Shown here: one piece after another, positions 40,901 to 54,062 of the stretch
How positions within the stretch are numbered: the first letter of the stretch is position 1
Layout: every line of letters begins with the position of its first letter
DNA from: Halisarca cf. caerulea
Lineage: Eukaryota > Porifera > Demospongiae > Chondrillida > Halisarcidae
DNA length: 64,000 nt
Reading direction: 5' to 3'
Assembly: GCA_963170055.1 (NCBI GenBank)
Contig: CAUJGJ010000200.1
Coordinates: forward strand, 56,001 to 120,000
Made by a program: the position numbers and the translations under genes
Notes under the pieces: generated by a model
Database searches by the model: none
Seen by the model: only the letters and a program-made list of their open reading frames with translations
Told to the model about the DNA's origin: nothing

Positions 40901-43900
40901 GGATATGCTGGTGCTATTACCAATATCTGGCACTAGCACCACGCACATTCCCAGTGGACACACATGAATTTTCTTAACTGCTGTGGGCGTATTGGTGTAG
41001 TGTTGGATATGTTGGTGCTAATACCAATATTTGGCACTAGCACCACGCACATTCCCAGTGAACTCACATGAAGTTTCTTAACTACTGTAGGCGTATTTGT
41101 GTAGTGTTGGATATGCTGGTGCTAATACCAATATTTGGCACTAGCACCACGCACATTCCCAGTGGACACACATGAAGTTTCTGAAGTGCTGTGGGCGTAT
41201 TTGTGTAGTGTTGGATATGCTGGTGCTATTACCAATATTTGGCACTAGCACCACGCACATTCCCAGTGGACACACATGAATTTTCTTAACTACTGGTGGC
41301 GTATTGGTGTAGTGTTGGATATGGTGGTGCAAATACCAATATTTGGCACTAGCACCACGCACATTCCCAGTGAACTCACATGAAGTTTCTTAACTACTGT
41401 AGGCGTATTTGTGTAGTGATGGATATGCTGGTTCAAATACCAATATTTGGCACTAGCACCACGCACATTCCATGTGGACACACATGAAGTTTCTTAACTA
41501 CTGTGGGCATATATGTGTAGTGTTGGATATGTTGGTTCTAATACCAATATTTGGCACTAGCACCACGCACATTCCCAGTGGACACACATGACCTTTCTGA
41601 AGTGCTGTGGGCGTATTTGTGTAGTGTTGGATATGCTGGTGCTAATACCAATATTTGGCACTAGCACCACGCACATTCCCAGTGGACACACATGACCTTT
41701 CTGAAGTGGTGTGGGCGTATTTGTTTAGTGTTGGATATGCTTGTGCTAATACCAATATTTGCAACTAGCACCACGCACATTCCCAGTGAACACATGACCT
41801 TTCTGAAGTGCTGTGGGCGTATTTGTGTAGTGTTGGATATGCTGGTGCTAATACCAATATTTGGCACTAGCACCACGCACATTCCCAGTGGACACACATG
41901 AAGTTTCTGAAGTGCTGTGGGCGTATTTGTGTAGTGTTGGATATGCTGGTGCTAATACCAATATTTGGCACTAGCACCACGCACATTCCCAGTGGACACA
42001 CATGAAGTTTCTCAAGTGCTGTGGGCGTATTTGTGTAGTGTTGGATATGGTGGTGCTAATACCAATATTTTGCACTAGCACCACGCACATTCCCAGTGGA
42101 CACACATGAAGTTTCTGAAGTGCTGTGGGCGTATTTGTTTAGTGTTGGATATGCTGGTGCTATTACCAATATTTGGCACTAGCACCACGCACATTCCTAG
42201 TGGACACACATGAAGTTTCTTAACTACTGTGGACGTATTTGTTTAGTGTTGGATATGGTGGTGCTAATACAAATATTTGGCACTAGCACCACGCACATTC
42301 CCAGTGGACACACATGAAGTTTCTGAAGTGCTGTGGGCATATTTGTGTAGTGTTGGATATGTTGGTGCTAATACCAATATTTGGCACTAGCACCACGCAC
42401 ATTCCCAGTGAACTCACATGAAGTTTCTTAACTACTGTAGGCGTATTTGTGTAGAGTTGGATATGGTGGTGCTAATACCAATATTTGGCACTAGCACCAC
42501 GCACATTCCCAGTACACACACATGAAGTTTCTGAAGTGCTGTGGGCGTATTTGTGTAGTGTTGGATATGCTGGTGCTAATACCAATATTTGGCACTAGCA
42601 CCACGCACATTCCCAGTGGACACACATGAAGTTTCTGAAGTGCTGTGGGCGTATTTGTGTAGTGTTGGATATGCTGGTGCTATTACCAATATTTGGCACT
42701 AGCACCACGCACATTCCCTGTGGACACACATGAATTTTCTTAACTACTGGTGGCGTATTGGTGTAGTGTTGGATATGGTGGTGCAAATACCAATATTTGG
42801 CACTAGCACCACGCACATTCCCAGTGAACTCACATGAAGTTTCTTAACTACTGTAGGCGTATTTGTGTAGTGATGGATATGCTGGTGCTAATACCAATAT
42901 TTGGCACTAGCACCACGCACATTCCCAGTGGACACCCATGACCTTTCTGAAGTGCTGTGGGCGTATTTGTGTAGTGTTGGATATGCTGGTGCTAATACCA
43001 ATATTTGGCACTAGCACCACGCACATTCCCAGTGGACACCCATGACCTTTCTGAAGTGCTGTGGGCGTATTTGTGTAGTGTTGGATATGCTGGTGCTAAT
43101 ACCAATATTTGGCACTAGCACCACGCACATTCCCAGTGGACACACATGAAGTTTCTGAAGTGCTGTGGGCGTATTTGTGTAGTGTTGGATATGCTGGTGC
43201 TATTACCAATATTTGGCACTAGCACCACGCACATTCCCAGTGGACACACATGAATTTTCTAAACTACTGTGGGCGTATTTGTGTAGTGTTGGATATGCTG
43301 GTGCTAATACCAATATTTGGCACTAGCACCACGCACATTCCCAGTGGACACACATGAAGTTTCTGAAGTGCTGTGGGCGTATTTGTGTAGTGTTGGATAT
43401 GCTGGTGCTATTACAAATATTTGGCACTAGCACCACGCACATTCCCAGTGGACACACATGAAGTTTCTTAACTACTGTGGGCGTATTTGTTTAGTGTTGG
43501 ATATGGTAGTGCTAATACGAATATTTGGCACTAGCACCACGCACATTCCCAGTGGACACACATGAAGTTTCTGAAGTGCTGTGGGCATATTTGTGTAGTG
43601 TTGGATATGCTGGTGCTAATACCAATATTTGGCACTAGCACCACGCACATTCCCAGTGGACTCACATGACCTTTCTGATGTGGTGTGGGCGTATTTGTGT
43701 AGTGTTGGATATGCTTGTGCTAAAACCAATATTTGGCACTAGCACCACGCACATTCCCAGTAGACACACATGAAGTTCCCGAAGTGATGTGGGCGTATTT
43801 GTGTAGTGTTGGATATGGTGGTGCTAATACCAATATTTGTCACTAGCACTACGCACATTCCCAGTGGACACACATGAAGTTTCTGAAGTGCTGTGGGCAT

Positions 43901-46003
43901 ATTTGTGTAGTGTTGGATATGCTGGTGCTAATACCAATATTTGGCACTAGCACCACGCACATTCCCAGTGAACTCACATGAAGTTTCTTAACTACTGTAG
44001 GCGTATTTGTGTAGTGTTGGATATGCTGGTGCTAATACCAATACTTGGCACTAGCACCACGCACATTCCCAGTGGACACACATGACCTTTCTGAAGTGCT
44101 GTGGCCGTATTTGCGTAGTGTTGGATATGCTGGTGCTAATACCAATATTTGGCACTAGCACCACCCACATTCCCAGTGGACACCCATGACCTTTCTGAAG
44201 TGCTGTGGGCGTATTTGTGTAGTGTTGGATATGCTGGTGCTAATACCAATATTTGGCACTAGCACCACGCACATTCCCAGTGGACGCACAATATGTTTCT
44301 GAAGTGCTGTGGGTGTATTTGTTTAGTGTTGGATATGCTGGTGCTATTACCAATATTTTGCACTAGCACCACGCACATTCCCAGTGGACACACATGAAGT
44401 TTCTTAACTACTGTGGGCGTATTTGTGTAGTGTTGGATATGCTGGTGCTAATACCAATATTTGGCACTAGCACCACGCACATTCCCAGTGGACACACATG
44501 ACCTTTCTGAAGTGCTGTGGGCGTATTTGTGTAGTGTTGGATATGCTGGTTCTAATACCAATATTTGGCACTAACACCACGCACATTCCCAGTGGACACA
44601 CATGACCTTTCTGATGTGGTGTGGGCGTATTTGTGTAGTGTTGGATATGCTTGTTCTAATACCAATATTTGCAACTAGCACCACGCACATTCCCAGAGGA
44701 CACCCATGACCTTTCTGAAGTGCTGTGGGCGTATTTGTGTAGTGTTTGATATGCTGGTGCTAATACCAATATTTGGCACTAGCACCACGCACATTCCCAG
44801 TGGACACACATGAAGTTTCTTAACTTCTGTGGGCGTATTTGTGTAATGTTGGATATGCTGGTGCTAATACCAATATTTGGCACTAGCACCACGCACATTC
44901 CCAGTGGACACACATGAAGTTTCTGAAGTGCTGTGGGCGTATTTGTGTAGTGTTGGATATGGTGGTGCTAATACCAATATTTGGCACTAGCACCACGCAC
45001 ATTCCCAGTGGACGCACAATATGTTTCTGAAGTGCTGTGGGCGTATTTGTGTAGTGTTGGATATGCTGGTGCTATTACCAATATTTTGCACTAGCACCAC
45101 GCACATTCCCAGTGGACACACATGAAGTTTCTTAACTACTGTGGGCGTATTTGTGTAGTGTTGGATATGGTGGTGCTAATACCAATATTTGGCACTAGCA
45201 CCACGCACATTCCCAGTGGACACACATGACCTTTCTGAAGTGCTGTGGGCGTATTTCTGTAGTGTTGGATATGCTGGTGCTAATACCAATATTTGGCACT
45301 AGCACCACGCACATTCCCAGTGGACACACATGAAGTTTCTTAACTACTGTGGGCGTATTTGTGTAATATTGGATATGCTGCTGCTAATACCAATATTTGG
45401 CACTAGCACCACGCACATTCCCAGTGGACACACATGACCTTTCTGAAGTGCTGTGGGCGTATTTGTGTAGTGTTGGATATGCTGGTGCTAATACCAATAT
45501 TTGGCACTAGCACCACGCACATTCCCAGTGGACACACATGACCTTTCTGATGTGGTGTGGGCGTATTTGTGTAGTGTTGGATATGCTTGTGCTAATACCA
45601 ATATTTGCAACTAGCACCACGCGCATTCCCAGTGGACACACATGACCTTTCTGAAGTGCTGTGGGCGTATTTGTGTAGTGTTGGATATGCTGGTGCTAAT
45701 ACCAATATTTGGCACTAGCACCACGCACATTCCCAGAGGACACCCATGACCTTTCTTAAGTGCTGTGGGCGTATTTGTGTAGTGTTTGATATGCTGGTGC
45801 TAATACCAATATTTGTCACTAGCACCACGCACATTCCCAGTGGACACACATGAAGTTTCTTAACTACTGTGGGCGTATTTGTGTAATGTTGGATATGCTG
45901 GTGCTAATACCAATATTTGGCACTAGCACCACGCACATTCCCAGTGGACACACATGAAGTTTCTCAAGTGCTGTGGGCGTATTTGTGTAGTGTTGGATAT
46001 GGT
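34981..46003. repeat. 53-monomer higher-order repeat, 5,510 bp, two tandem copies
   Basis: Copy 1 is about 34,981-40,490 and copy 2 about 40,491-46,003. Markers at 5,510-bp spacing include GGACGCACAATATG (about 38,774 and 44,284; also about 39,501 and 45,011), CTACTGGTGGCG (about 35,782 and 41,292) and AAGTTCCCGAAGTG (about 38,262 and 43,772). Lines compared by eye differ at only a few positions, so this is the most recent large duplication visible. The joint lies inside the monomer at about 40,445-40,548. Confidence 0.9.
42005..42210. repeat. Patch of foreign monomer type inside the second 5,510-bp copy
   Basis: The monomer at about 42,005-42,108 has TTCTCAAGTG, GGTGGTGC and TATTTTGCAC. Its partner in the first copy, 5,510 bp upstream, is a TTCTTAACTACTG monomer with GTGTAATTTTGG. 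The patch matches the monomers near 45,955 and 48,347. The following monomer also has GTTTAGTG where its partner has GTGTAGTG. Confidence 0.7.
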
Positions 46004-46139
46004 GGTGCTAATACCAATATTTTGCACTAGCACCACGCACATTCCCAGTGGACACACATGAAGTTTCTGAAGTGCTGTGGGCGTATTTGTGTAGTGTTGG
46101 ATATGCTGGTGCTAATACCAATAGTTGGCACTAGCACCA

Positions 46140-49100
46140 CGCACATTCCCAGTGGAAACACATGAAGTTTCTTAACTACTGTGGGCGTATTTGTGTAGTG
46201 TTGGATATGCTGGTGCTAATACCAATATTTGGCACTAGCACCACGCACATTCCCAGTGGACACCCATGACCTTTCTAAAGTGCTGTGGGCGTATTTGTGT
46301 AGTGTTGGATATGCTGGTGCTAATACCAATATTTGGCACTAGCACCACGCACATTCCCAGTGGACACACATGAAGTTTCTTAACTACTGTTGGCGTATTT
46401 GTGTAGTGTTGGATATGGTGGTGCTAATACCAATATTTGGCACTAGCACCACGCACATTCCCAGTGGACACACATGACCTTTCTGAAGTGCTTTGGGCGT
46501 ATTTGTGTTGTGTTGGATATGCTGGTGCTAATACCAATATTTGCAACTAGCACCACGCACATTCCCAGTGGACACACATGACCTTTCTGATGTGGTGTGG
46601 GCGTATTTGTGTAGTGTATGATATGCTTGTGCTAAAACCAATATTTGGCACTAGCACCACGCACATTCCCAGTAGCACACATGAAGTTCCCGAAGTGATG
46701 TGGGCGTATTTGTGTAGTGTTGGATATGCTGGTGCTAATACCAATATTTGTGACTAGCACCACGCACATTCCCAGTGGACACACATGAAGTTTCTGAAGT
46801 GCTGTGGGCATATTTGTGTAGTGTTGGATATGCTGGTGCTAATACCAATATTTGGCACTAGCACCACGCACATTCCCAGTGGAAACACATGACCTTTCTG
46901 AAGTGCTGTGGGCGTATTTCTGTAGTGTTGGATATGCTGGTGCTAATACCAATATTTGGCACTAGCACCACGCATATTCCCAGTGGACACACATGACCTT
47001 TCTAAAGTGGTGTGGGCGTATTTGCGTAGTGTTGGATATGCTGGTGCTAATACCAATATTTGGCACTAGCACCACGCAAATTCCCAGTGGAAACACATGA
47101 AGTTTCTTAACTACTGTGGGCGTATTTGTGTAGTGTTGGATATGCTGGTGCTAATACCAATATTTGGCACTAGCACCACGCACATTCCCAGTGGACACAT
47201 ATGACCTTTCTGAAGTGCTGTGGGCGTATTTGTGTAGTGTTGGATATGCTGGTGCTAATACCAATATTTGGCACTAGCACCACGCACATTCCCAGTGGAC
47301 ACACATGAAGTTTCTTAACTACTGTGGGCGTATTTGTGTAATGTTGGATATGCTGGTGCTAATACCAATATTTAGCACTAGCACAACGCACATGCCAAGT
47401 GGACACACATGACCTTTCTGAAGTGCTGTGGGCGTATTTCTGTAGTGTAGGATATGCTGGTGCTAATACCAATATTTGGCACTAGCACCACGCACATTCC
47501 CAGTGGACACACATGACCTTTCTAAAGTGGTGTGGGCGTATTTGTGTAGTGTTGGATATGCTGGTGCTAATACCAATATTTGGCACTAGCACCACGCACA
47601 TTCCCAGTGGACACACATGAAGTTTCTGAAGTGCTGTGGGCGTATTTGTGTAGTGTTGGATATGCTGGTGCTAATACCAATCTTTGGCACTAGCACCACG
47701 CACATTCCCAGTGGACATACATGACCTTTCATAAGTGATGTGGGCGTATTTGTGTAGTGTTGGATATGCTGGTGCTAAAACCAATATTTGGCACTAGCAC
47801 CACGCACATTCCCAGTAGACACACATGAAGTTCCCGAAGTGCTGTGGACGTATTTGTGTAGTGTTGGATATGCTGGTGCTAATACCATTATTTGGCTTTA
47901 GCACCACGCACATTCCTAGTAGACACACATGAATTTTCATAAGTACTGTAAGTGTATTTTTTAGTGTTGGATATGCTGGTGCTAATACCAATAGTTAGCA
48001 CTAGCACCACGCACATTCCCAGTGGACACACATGAAGTTGCTGAAGTACTGTGAGCGTATTTGTGTAGTGTTGGATATGCTGGTGCTAATACCAATATTT
48101 GGCACTAGCACCACGCACATTCCCAGAGGACACCCATGACCTTTCTGAAGTGCTGTGGGCGTATTTGTGTAGTGTTTGATATGCTGGTGCTAATACCAAT
48201 ATTTGTCACTAGCACCACGCACATTCCCAGTGGACACACATGAAGTTTCTTAACTACTGTGGGCGTATTTGTGTAATGTTGGATATGCTGGTGCTAATAC
48301 CAATATTTGGCACTAGCACCACGCACATTCCCAGTGGACACACATGAAGTTTCTCAAGTGCTGTGGGCGTATTTGTGTAGTGTTGGATATGGTGGTGCTA
48401 ATACCAATATTTTGCACTAGCACCACGCACATTCCCAGTGGACACACATGAAGTTTCTGAAGTGCTGTGGGCGTATTTGTGTAGTGTTGGATATGGTGGT
48501 GCTAATACCAATAGTTGGCACTAGCACCACGCACATTCCCAGTGGAAACACATGAAGTTTCTTAACTACTGTGGGCGTATTTGTGTAGTGTTGGATATGC
48601 TGGTGCTAATACCAATATTTGGCACTAGCACCACGCACATTCCCAGTGGACACCCATGACCTTTCTAAAGTGCTGTGGGCGTATTTGTGTAGTGTTGGAT
48701 ATGCTGGTGCTAATACCAATATTTGGCACTAGCACCACGCACATTCCCAGTGGACACACATGAAGTTTCTGAAGTGCTGTGGGCGTATTTGTGTAGTGTT
48801 GGATATGCTGGTGCTATTACCAATATTTGGCACTAGCACCACGCACATTCCCAGTGGACACACATGACCTTTCTGAAGTGCTTTGGGCGTATTTGTGTAG
48901 TGTTGGATATGCTGGTGCTAATACCAATATTTGGCACTAGCACCACGCACATTCCCAGTGGACACACATGACCTTTCTGATGAGGTGTGGGCGTATTTGT
49001 GTAGTGTTGGATATGCTTGTGCTAATACCAATATTTGCAACTAGCACCACGCACATTCCCAGTGGACACACATGACCTTTCTGAAGTGCTGTGGGCGTAT

Positions 49101-51420
49101 TTGTGTAGTGTTGGATATGCTGGTGCTAATACCAATATTTGGCACTAGCACCACGCACATTCCCAGTGGACACACATGACCTTTCTGAAGTGCTGTGGGC
49201 GTATTTGTGTAGTGTTGGATATGCTGGTGCTAATACCAATATTTGGCACTAGCACCACGCACATTCCCAGTGGACACACATGAAGTTTCTTAACTACTGT
49301 GGGCGTATTTCTGTAATATTGGATATGCTGGTGCTAATACCAATATTTGGCACTAGCACCACGCACATTCCCAGTGAACTCACATGAAGTTTCTTAACTA
49401 CTGTGGGCGTATTTGTGTAGTGTTGGATATGCTGGTGCTAATACCAATATTTGGCACTAGCACCACGCACATTCCCAGTGGACACCCATGACCTTTCTGA
49501 AGTGCTGTGGGCGTATTTGTGTAGTGTTGGATATGCTGGTGCTAATACCAATATTTGGCACTAGCACCACGCACATTCCCAGTGGACACACATGAAGTTT
49601 CTTAACTACTGTTGGCGTATTTGTGTAGTGTTGGATATGGTGGTGCTAATACCAATATTTGGCACTAGCACCACGCACATTCCCAGTGGACACACATGAC
49701 CTTTCTGAAGTGCTTTGGGCGTATTTGTGTTGTGTTGGATATGCTGGTGCTAATACCAATATTTGCAACTAGCACCACGCACATTCCCAGTGGACACACA
49801 TGACCTTTCTGATGTGGTGTGGGCGTATTTGTGTAGTGTATGATATGCTTGTGCTAAAACCAATATTTGGCACTAGCACCACGCACATTCCCAGTAGCAC
49901 ACATGAAGTTCCCGAAGTGATGTGGGCGTATTTGTGTAGTGTTGGATATGCTGGTGCTAATACCAATATTTGTGACTAGCACCACGCACATTCCCAGTGG
50001 ACACACATGAAGTTTCTGAAGTGCTGTGGGCATATTTGTGTAGTGTTGGATATGCTGGTGCTAATACCAATATTTGGCACTAGCACCACGCACATTCCCA
50101 GTGGAAACACATGACCTTTCTGAAGTGCTGTGGGCGTATTTCTGTAGTGTTGGATATGCTGGTGCTAATACCAATATTTGGCACTAGCACCACGCATATT
50201 CCCAGTGGACACACATGACCTTTCTAAAGTGGTGTGGGCGTATTTGTGTAGTGTTGGATATGCTGGTGCTAATACCAATATTTGGCACTAGCACCACGCA
50301 TATTCCCAGTGGACACACATGACCTTTCTAAAGTGGTGTGGGCGTATTTGCGTAGTGTTGGATATGCTGGTGCTAATACCAATATTTGGCACTAGCACCA
50401 CGCAAATTCCCAGTGGAAACACATGAAGTTTCTTAACTACTGTGGGCGTATTTGTGTAGTGTTGGATATGCTGGTGCTAATACCAATATTTGGCACTAGC
50501 ACCACGCACATTCCCAGTGGACACATATGACCTTTCTGAAGTGCTGTGGGCGTATTTGTGTAGTGTTGGATATGCTGGTGCTAATACCAATATTTGGCAC
50601 TAGCACCACGCACATTCCCAGTGGACACACATGAAGTTTCTTAACTACTGTGGGCGTATTTGTGTAATGTTGGATATGCTGGTGCTAATACCAATATTTA
50701 GCACTAGCACAACGCACATGCCAAGTGGACACACATGACCTTTCTGAAGTGCTGTGGGCGTATTTCTGTAGTGTAGGATATGCTGGTGCTAATACCAATA
50801 TTTGGCACTAGCACCACGCACATTCCCAGTGGACACACATGACCTTTCTAAAGTGGTGTGGGCGTATTTGTGTAGTGTTGGATATGCTGGTGCTAATACC
50901 AATATTTGGCACTAGCACCACGCACATTCCCAGTGGACACACATGAAGTTTCTGAAGTGCTGTGGGCGTATTTGTGTAGTGTTGGATATGCTGGTGCTAA
51001 TACCAATCTTTGGCACTAGCACCACGCACATTCCCAGTGGACATACATGACCTTTCATAAGTGATGTGGGCGTATTTGTGTAGTGTTGGATATGCTGGTG
51101 CTAAAACCAATATTTGGCACTAGCACCACGCACATTCCCAGTAGACACACATGAAGTTCCCGAAGTGCTGTGGACGTATTTGTGTAGTGTTGGATATGCT
51201 GGTGCTAATACCATTATTTGGCACTAGCACCACGCACATTCCTAGTAGACACACATGAATTTTCATAAGTACTGTAAGTGTATTTTTTAGTGTTGGATAT
51301 GCTGGTGCTAATACCAATAGTTAGCACTAGCACCACGCACATTCCCAGTGGACACACATGAAGTTGCTGAAGTACTGTGAGCGTATTTGTGTAGTGTTGG
51401 ATATGCTCGTGCTAAGACTA
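46140..51420. repeat. 31-monomer higher-order repeat, 3,222 bp, second copy with one extra monomer
   Basis: GTGTATGATATGC (about 46,614 and 49,836) and CAGTAGCACACATG (about 46,669 and 49,891) recur at 3,222 bp. Further right the spacing becomes 3,326 bp (47,794 and 51,120) because the second copy has the CGCATATTCCC monomer twice in a row (about 50,192 and 50,297). A second relation at 2,390 bp links about 45,730-46,350 to 48,120-48,740. Boundaries are approximate. Confidence 0.8.
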
Positions 51421-54062
51421 ATATTTGGCACTAGCATCAAACACATTCCCAGTGGACACACATGATTTTACTGAAGTGCTGTAGGCGCATTTGTGTAGTG
51501 CTGGATATGCTGGTGGTAATACCAATATTTGGCACTAGCACCACGCGCATTCCCAGTGGACACACATGAAGTTTCTGAAGTACTGTGAGCGTATTTGTGT
51601 AGTGTTGGATATGCTGTTGCTAAGAATAAAATTTGGCACTAGCACCACGCACATTCCCAGTGGACACACATGAAGTTACTTAAGTTCTGTGGGCGTATTT
51701 TGTAGTGTTGGATATGCTGTTGCTAATACCAATATTTGGCACTAGCACCACGCACATTCTTAGTTGACACACATGAAATTTCATAAGTACTATGGGTGTA
51801 TTTGTGTAGTGTTGGATATGCTTGTGCTATTACCAATATTTGGCACTAGCACCACTCACATTCCCAGTGGACACCCATCAAGTTATTGAATTGCTGTGAG
51901 TGCATTTGTGTAGTGTTGGATATGCTGGTGTTAATACCAATGTTTAGCACTAGCACCATGCACATTCCAAGTGGACACACATGTAGTTTTTGAACTGCTG
52001 TGAGCGTATTTGTGTAGTGTTGGATATGCTGGTGCTAATACCAATATTTGGTACTAATACCACGCATATTCCCAGTGGACACACATGAAGTTACTGAAGT
52101 GCTGTGGGCGTATGTGTGCTGTGTTGGATATGCTGGTGCTGATACCAATATTTGGAACTAGCAACACGCACATTCCTAGTGGACACACATGAAATTTCAT
52201 AAGTACTGTGGGCGTATTTGTTTAGTGTTGGATATGCTTGTGCTAATACCAATATTTAGCACTTGCACCACCCAAATTCCCAGTGGACACACATGAAGTT
52301 TTTTAATTGCTGTGAGTGCATTTGTGTAGTGTTGGATATGCTGGTGCTAATACCAATATTTGGCACTAGCACCATGCATATTCCCAGTGGACACACTTGA
52401 CGTTCCTGAAGTGCTGTGGGCGTATTTGTGAAGTGTTGGATATGCTGGTGCTAACACCAATATTTGGAACTATACCCACGCATATTCCCAGTGGACACAC
52501 ATGAAGTTTCTGAAATGCTGCGGGCGTATGTGTGTAGTGTTGGATATGCTGGTGCTAATACCAATCTCAAGCACTAGCACCACACACATTCCCAGTGGAC
52601 ACACATTAAGTTTCTAAGAAGATCTGTTGGTGTATTTGTGTAGTGTTGGATATACTGGTGCTAATACCAATAATTGGCACTAGCACCACGCACATTCCCA
52701 GTGGACACACATGAAGTTTCTGAAGAGCTTTGAGCGTATTTGTGTAGTGTTGGATATGCTGGTGCTAATAAAAATATTTGGTAATAGCACCATGCACATT
52801 CCCAATTTACACACATGAAGTGTCTGAAGTGATGCTGTGGGCGTTTTTTTTCAGTGTGGAATATACTGGTGCTATAACCAATATTTGGCACTAGAACCAC
52901 GCACATTCCCAGTGGACATACATAAAGTATATTAAGTGCTGAGGGCGTATTTGTGTAGTGTTGGATATTCTGGTGCTAATACAAATATTTGGCACTAACA
53001 CCACACACATTCTCAGTGGACACACATGAAGTTTCATAAGTTCTGTGGGTGTAATTGTGCATTGTTGGATATGCTTGTGTTTATACAAATATTTGGCACT
53101 AGCACCACCCACATTCCCAGTGGACACCCATGAAATATTTTAATTGCTGTGAGTTCATTTGTGTAGTGTTGGATATGCTGGTGCTAATACCAATATTTGG
53201 CACTAACACCATGCACATTACCAGTGGACACACATGAAGTTTTTGAACTGCTGTGAGCGTATTTGTGTAGTGTTGGATATGCTGGTCTTAAGACCTATAT
53301 TTGGTACTAAAACCACGCACATTCCTAGTGGAAACACATGAAGTTACTGAAGTGCTGTGGGCGTATTTGTGCAGTGTTGGATATGCTGGATCTAATAACA
53401 ATATTTAGTACTAGCACTAGCACATTCCCAGTGGACACACAAGAAGTTTCTGAAGTACTGTGAGCGTATTTGTGTAGAGTTGGATAAGCTGGTGCTAAGA
53501 CTAATGTTTGGCACTAGAACCATGCACATTCCCAGTGGACACACATGAAGTTTCTGAAGTGCTGTTGGCGTATTTGTGTAGTGTTGGATATACTGGTGCT
53601 AATACCAAAATTTGGAACTAGCACAACACACATTCCCAGTGGACACACATGAAGTTTACGAAGTGCTGTGAGCGTATTTGAGCAGTGTCGGATATGCTGG
53701 TGCTAATACCAATATTTGGTAATAGCACCACGCACATTCCCAATTGACACACATGAAGTTTCTGAAGTGCTGTGAGCTTATTTGTGTAGTGTTGGATATG
53801 CTGGTGCTAATACCAATATTTGGCTCTAGCACCATGCACATTCCTAGTGGACACATATGAAGTTTTTTAAGTGCTATGAGCATATTTGTGTAGTGTTGGA
53901 TATGCTGGTGCTAGTGCCAATATTTGGCACTAGTACCACGCACATTCCCAGTGGACACACATGAAGTTTCTTAACTACTGTGGGCGTATTTGTGTAATGT
54001 TGGATATGCTGGTGCTAATACCAATATTTGGCACTAGCACCAAGTACATTCCCACTGGACAA
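51400..54062. repeat. Diverged right edge of the satellite array, about 25 monomers
   Basis: The 104-bp rhythm is kept, but monomers differ from each other at many scattered sites, with small indels such as near 52,830. The core ACCACGCAC is often ACCATGCAC (about 51,956, 52,372, 52,789, 53,209, 53,519 and 53,831) or ACCACACAC. No higher-order order is visible. This is the usual picture at array edges, where unequal exchange no longer homogenises the repeats. Confidence 0.85.
53906..53938. other. Near-perfect 33-nt palindrome in an edge monomer
   Basis: In this monomer the usual TAATACC reads TAGTGCC, so CTAGTGCCAA pairs perfectly with TTGGCACTAG around a TAT loop. The outer TGGTG/TACCA adds four more pairs and one G/T. 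The normally imperfect dyad becomes a 15-position stem with a single mismatch. Confidence 0.8.

Larger units (their letters stand above)
1..54062. repeat. 104-bp satellite DNA array, about 520 head-to-tail monomers
   Basis: Diagnostic words recur every 104 bp: the segment after CACATG starts at 107, 211 and 315, and the same spacing holds through the array. All monomers lie in the same orientation. No inversion or transposon insertion is visible. Monomer classes differ mainly after CACATG (AAGTTTCTGAAGTGCTG, AAGTTTCTTAACTACTG, ACCTTTCTGAAGTGCTG, AATTTTCTAAACTACTG) and at GGGCG/GGGCA/TAGGCG. A few length variants serve as markers: 102 bp (CAGTGAACACATG), 103 bp (ACCACGACATT) and 105 bp (GCAAAATACC). 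The array begins before the window and ends where a monomer breaks off at CCACTGGACA. Its location (centromeric, pericentromeric or subtelomeric) cannot be told from sequence. Confidence 0.98.

Noticed and set aside
1..54062. CRISPR array
   Set aside because: Units are contiguous 104-bp copies with no unique spacers, and the context is eukaryotic.
1..54062. CENP-B box in the satellite
   Set aside because: TTCG occurs in some monomers (GTATTTTCGTAG) but the required downstream CGGG at the right spacing is absent.
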